DNA from: Membranipora membranacea
Taxonomy: Eukaryota; Bryozoa; Gymnolaemata; Cheilostomatida; Membraniporidae
Direction of reading: 5' to 3'
NCBI GenBank assembly: GCA_914767715.1
Contig: OU612071.1
Coordinates: forward strand, 2,296,001 to 2,356,000
DNA length: 60,000 bases
This document shows positions 55,760 through 60,000 of the stretch, one piece after another. How positions within the stretch are numbered: position 1 is the stretch's first letter; each line of letters opens with the position of its first letter. The translations under genes were made by a program, and so were the position numbers. The notes under the pieces were generated by a model. The model did not search any database, was not told the DNA's origin, and saw only the letters and a program-made list of their open reading frames with translations.

Positions 55760-58168
55760 CACAATGTTAAAAAGCAATAAAAAGATGGCCGCATTGACAG
55801 AGATTTTAGGGCCCCTCCTAGTACTAAACATGTTACATTTCTAGTGAGGTGTCGCTCTAAATATGGATTCTTAAAATAATATTACAGTCTTGTCAGTATT
55901 GTTTAGTCAGTACCTTTATTCTAACATTTTACCCAGAGAGAACAATTAGACATGAATAATTGTGTCAATAGTCTATGATATTATCAATTATTCGTCACTG
56001 AAGCTGGACCAAATACAAAGGTCTTACTGCGAGTTTGTGCTACCAACAGCAGCAACGTATGGCATAGAAAAACAATCAAGACAAATTATAGAAACTTTAT
56101 TGCATGTAGAAACAATAGTAGCCTTGTCTTGCGGCCAGTTTTTGTAGAAATGAGAATGTGGCTAGGTCACAAAGCTACACCTACACTTTGTTACATCCGT
56201 TGGTTTCTTAAATTTCAAAGTTACGATGGGTCTATTCACACCTTTTCGAACCACTTAAACTATAATCATTGTGAGAGCATGAAAAGTAAATCCGTAGCTT
56301 TAATAGATTCAGGGTTTATTTGAGGTGACTGACCAATGAAAACTCAAGCTTGACGAGCCATTGGAACACCATTGAATTGGTTGGTTGGAAGAAACCACTG
56401 CTTCATTGATAACGTATCAAATCCATCCTATCATTTGATTTTTTTACACAAGGGCAGCTCAAGTTAGTATATATATATATATATTTCTATAAATTCTCTG
56501 ATGTATGAACGTTTTTGAGGAAGAAAGTAATTGTCAGCGCCTTATAAAGCTCTTGGTGTAAGCTAAAATATAGCCATAAGGATCAGAGTTATCCTCTCTC
56601 AATTTCTAAGAGTAGAACTCCGAATTCTAAAATCAATAGACGTTGTATATTCTAGGGCACCATTCAGTATTGTGATCCAATGAGTACTAGAACGGTATGC
56701 AATGTAGGTACCTAGAAGCCAAAGTCAGCAATGGAATGCTAGGACCCAGTCGTTGTGTGGTAATAATCTAGTGTCTACCAATTAGAAGTTGTATAACACA
56801 CATTAAACTGTAAATTAATATACTGTCATATTTGGTTCGAGTATTGCGAAGCCTTTCTGCAGTGATTAAATACTCCACGTAACAAACCCCCCTACGAGTT
56901 CATCATTTGAAGATGCAAAATAACTTTGTTTGAAGGTCTGTGTCTTGCCAGAAAAGCAAAAATGTGTCTTCAAAATACTTCACAAATGATACAATTTCAC
57001 AATAAATATCTTCAGTCATAGTGCACTTGGAGACATGTGTTTTTTTATCAGGTGCACACCAATTTAATTGAGATCAACTATGAATCAAATACAGCTTACT
57101 ACCCCTCAATAATCCTAAAAACATGATCTGCTCTGCTCTGAATTGGTGGCAGTGAACCTTCTCAGCCAATGAAAGCCCTCATATTATTTGATGCAGTGAG
57201 TCTAGTGTTTATTTTCTATTGTTTAGTGGCATACACAATGGAAAGCCGAATACTCCTCTTTAGACCTAATCTATTAAGCCTATATTATAAGGGACACTAA
57301 ATAGGCCAACTGTCTAGGACATCACTCTAAGCCACACCAACAATTCATATGTGTTGTTATACCTGAGGAAGAGGGAGTTCATTGGTGATACTACTCAACA
57401 GGCGCATTGCTTATTCTGTTTGGCTAGGAAATTCTTTATTTATGACTATAATAGCATAATAGCTCGAAGGATATAATTTCATAAAATAACTACTATCAAT
57501 AAAACTAGTTTTTTTGTGTCGAAGAAGCAACGCAAAAGAAAATAATATGTTTATATATACTATAATGATTCTAACGAGGGCAATAAGAAAAGCATAAAGA
57601 TACAACTCAGAACACTCATAGGTCAACAAAATGTTTTCAAATTACATAGTGTGAACTCCAATGAAGGTGAAGATTTTTAAACACCATAATAATATCTCAA
57701 ATTAAAATGTTGAATGTTATTATAATAAAAATCATAGTAGTGGTAACAGTATATGTGACTAATGCAGATAATGGTAACGGAGACCAGTTGAGGAATCACT
57801 ACTAATAAAAGTTTTTTCGTGAATAACCTTGGGTGCAAAACAAAGGCCAGGAAACTTTCCAAAATTCATATAATCTAATATTTTTACTTGTGATATGAAA
57901 TATTTTTCTATAAATGTAAAACACATTTTAATCAAATGAAAGAAGATGTGAGCAAAGATTGTGAATATTCAACCATTAAGTAGGACACTTCGTTTGTCAG
58001 TTAAATTAAACTATCGGGAATTTTTGGTCATATTCAAAAAACCTTGTCAGCTCAAAATTCACTCTGCATGTAAATATAAATGTTAGCATATTTGAATGAT
58101 TAGGGCTCAGTAAACAATGTTATTAAATTATTAATCTGAAGATTTTCAGATCGGTATCTTTGATTCTT
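55760..58168. other. No gene seen
   Basis: AT-rich intergenic sequence before the 3' end of the NHL gene. Nothing beyond a short TA run at 56,467-56,485 was identified. Confidence 0.45.
56467..56485 (+). repeat. (TA)n microsatellite
   Basis: About nine TA dinucleotides in a row. Confidence 0.9.
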
Positions 58169-60000
58169 TCAATATCTGGGCTCGCTGTAAAGTTCAGATT
58201 CAGCTCGAAGGCTTGTTTGAAACTGATATGGACCTTCATATGGGTGTTCGTCTCCGGCAGAAAGATTCCTTCCAGTATGCATTAGTTGAATATTGGCTGC
58301 TGCTTGACTACAAAAAGAGAACTGTCAGTATATACACAGTCTTAACATATTCCCGACGATAAAAAACTTATAGACCGCTCTGAGTTTGTTGCTCAGATAG
58401 GTTAGTCAATTGACAGAGGGAAGTGGTTCTTCTAGAAGGTCCAAGTAACCAGTATCTGTACGTATGTTTCATTGTTTCAAAACTAATAGTAGTGTCTGCT
58501 GGCACAATTTACTTACTGAGCAGTGTTGTAGATATGATCGTTTGTTCTGTGGTGAGTAAGTAAGGAGTATGTCGGATTAGCCTGCTGATCAGTCATGTTT
58601 TGATAATACGCATTTGTCTCATCTAAGTTTTGCATTCTCATGTCAGAGTTATCATCCCTACAACAAATGAATTATAAACTCAAACAAAATAACTCTGCTT
58701 TTTGTAGTTGATGACATGTTCTTGTCAAGATTTCAATTATTTATTATCTGATCTTTTGATGCTGAAAACAAGGGTATGTCAAATTATCGTAGCTTGGTTT
58801 TCCTTCTTTTTACTATCTCAGAGCGTTTGAAAATCATTACCATTGAGGATGCAAATAACAAAATGAAAGTTTAGACAGATGAGAACCGTTCACAAAGTCA
58901 AATTACCACAGCTGATTCCTCTGAGGGGCTTCATCAACAAACTATAAAAGGAACTCACCTTTGATTAGCTGAGTTTGCCCGCGTTCTCAGTCTAACTATG
59001 TAAGCTACTAAGATGAAGAATGAAATCAGTATAATAGTCCCAGTCGCACCAGATATTATTGCAATGTGGACATCTGACAAAATCGGAGTTTCAGTCGCCT
59101 TGTCAGTTGTTCTCTCGTGGTTTCCATCTGTAATAAATACATGATATCTTGAATTATCTTCTTGCAAAAAGTGTATTTTCTAAGGCCACAATGACGTGCC
59201 AATGCTTTCAATGATCGAAATTAATTTGCAAGGGGGTTTCTACCATAGCACTCATCGAAAAATTTAATTTACACAGGACATTTGCTTATGCGGAATTATA
59301 CTGATAATAATCAATACAGGCTAGGAAATGGAGTTGCGTTTGATAAAGAATACCTTTCGTTGATTTGTCATCTTCTGTTGTTGACCTGGATGTTGTTGTT
59401 TCATCAAATACTACACTTGTCTGATGAAGAGTGTGCTTGATCTCTGTTATCTCAGTATGTGGTGCTGTTGTGGTAGTGGAAGCAGTTCCTGAATAATAAG
59501 ATCACAAATATTGAACAGCAATAAACAATCTGAGCCACACATACAGATTGCTTGTACCAGTAACATTTTCTCCTTAGGGAAAGTACTTAATTGCTTCACA
59601 ATGAATCCACAGGTTGAGTCCTAATGATCTCTCAGTCCTTGCTTATGTGTATACATTGGGAAGAACAAAAGTATTGCTCAAATTTTCATTTCTCTTAAGT
59701 TTTTTTATACAACGTAATCAAAATCTCAGCTACAAGAATAAATTACTAGATATTCTCAGATCTGACAACTCCCAAAGTGTCCAAATAATAATTGTCTTCA
59801 CTTACCTTGTATTTCTCTAATTCTTTGAAAACCGCCGACATAGAGGGTGTCATGTATGATCAGTAGTGATAGAGGTATGTAGAGCTTGCAGAAGGTTAGA
59901 TTCCCATCTTCATGTCCTTGTATCCCAGAGCAGATTGATGTACTTGTGTTTGTGGTTAGATCTAATAATCGCAGCCTGTGGTTGCCCCGATCTGCGATTA
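58169..60000 (-). CDS. NHL-repeat single-pass membrane protein, 3' part of gene
   Basis: Five minus-strand exons join in phase: 60,000 (window edge)-59,806; 59,488-59,354; 59,127-58,959; 58,657-58,517; and 58,307-58,169, ending in TGA. Exon 1 holds an NHL repeat (IADRGNHRLRLLDL, then ICSGIQGHEDGN), a beta-propeller blade. Exon 2 is a Thr/Ser-rich, probably O-glycosylated stalk. Exon 3 has a transmembrane helix (IAIISGATGTIILISFFILV) and a basic stop-transfer (RLRTR). Exons 4 and 5 are the cytoplasmic tail, rich in Tyr: YYQNM (YxxM), TYSLL (YxxL), IYNTA, YEGPY and LYSEPRY. By topology this is a cell-surface receptor or adhesion protein; the ligand is unknown. The N-terminal part lies beyond the window. 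The splice sites all agree and there is no lesion. Confidence 0.83.

Noticed and set aside
55321-55844. Pro-, His-, Tyr- or Gly/Ser-rich ORFs on both strands
   Set aside because: They are translations of the CTA/CCA microsatellite with no supporting exon structure.

Overview
The window looks like a low-GC metazoan nuclear chromosome segment, probably from a marine invertebrate. The evidence is spliceosomal introns with good GT/AG sites, animal-type proteins (NHL-repeat membrane protein, CAP-domain exon, ankyrin/TPR proteins), and a dense load of LINE, Ty3/Gypsy, P-like, CACTA-like and MITE-like elements, satellite and microsatellites. The species cannot be fixed from the sequence; a lophotrochozoan is a guess. 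There are no bacterial-style operons.

Layout. (1) 1-13,935: a head-to-tail array of about 3.6-4.1 kb composite units. They mix pieces of a LINE (AP-endonuclease and RT) with the C-terminal part of a P-element/THAP9-like transposase. All copies are broken. (2) 13,936-24,400: mostly non-coding, with a diverged 0.4 kb tandem duplication, a split (multi-exon) transposase-derived gene at 17.2-19.2 kb, a reverse-strand LINE tail with a GC-rich hairpin beside it, and two dispersed repeats with inverted partners elsewhere in the window. (3) 24,425-26,921: a second multi-exon gene of an uncharacterised Cys/His-finger family, carrying two apparent frameshifts and a 43-bp intronic hairpin. A polyA signal lies 6 nt after its stop and a ~178-bp satellite array (26,932-28,690) starts at once. 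(4) 31,230-37,431, minus strand: an ankyrin array (about 24 near-identical repeats), a GlnD/DUF294-type nucleotidyltransferase exon and a TPR exon. The last two are in one reading frame, separated by a single TGA. (5) 38,203-48,630: an old Ty3/Gypsy element with GTTGG target duplications. A 4.4 kb CACTA-like inverted-repeat element (40,788-45,190, GAT duplications) interrupts its RT and a 5'-truncated LINE interrupts its 3' LTR. (6) 48,636-58,168: largely non-coding, with a CAP-domain exon, a ~0.5 kb TTAA-flanked MITE, a tRNA-like SINE, a LINE tail and microsatellites. (7) 58,169-60,000, minus strand: the 3' half of a gene for an NHL-repeat, Thr-rich-stalk, single-pass membrane protein with a tyrosine-rich cytoplasmic tail, continuing past the window edge.

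The best candidates for something little described are the nucleotidyltransferase-TPR (plus ankyrin) locus with its in-frame TGA, the two intron-containing transposase-like genes, and the NHL receptor-like protein. Everything here was read by eye; homology statements rest on motif recognition, not on searches.
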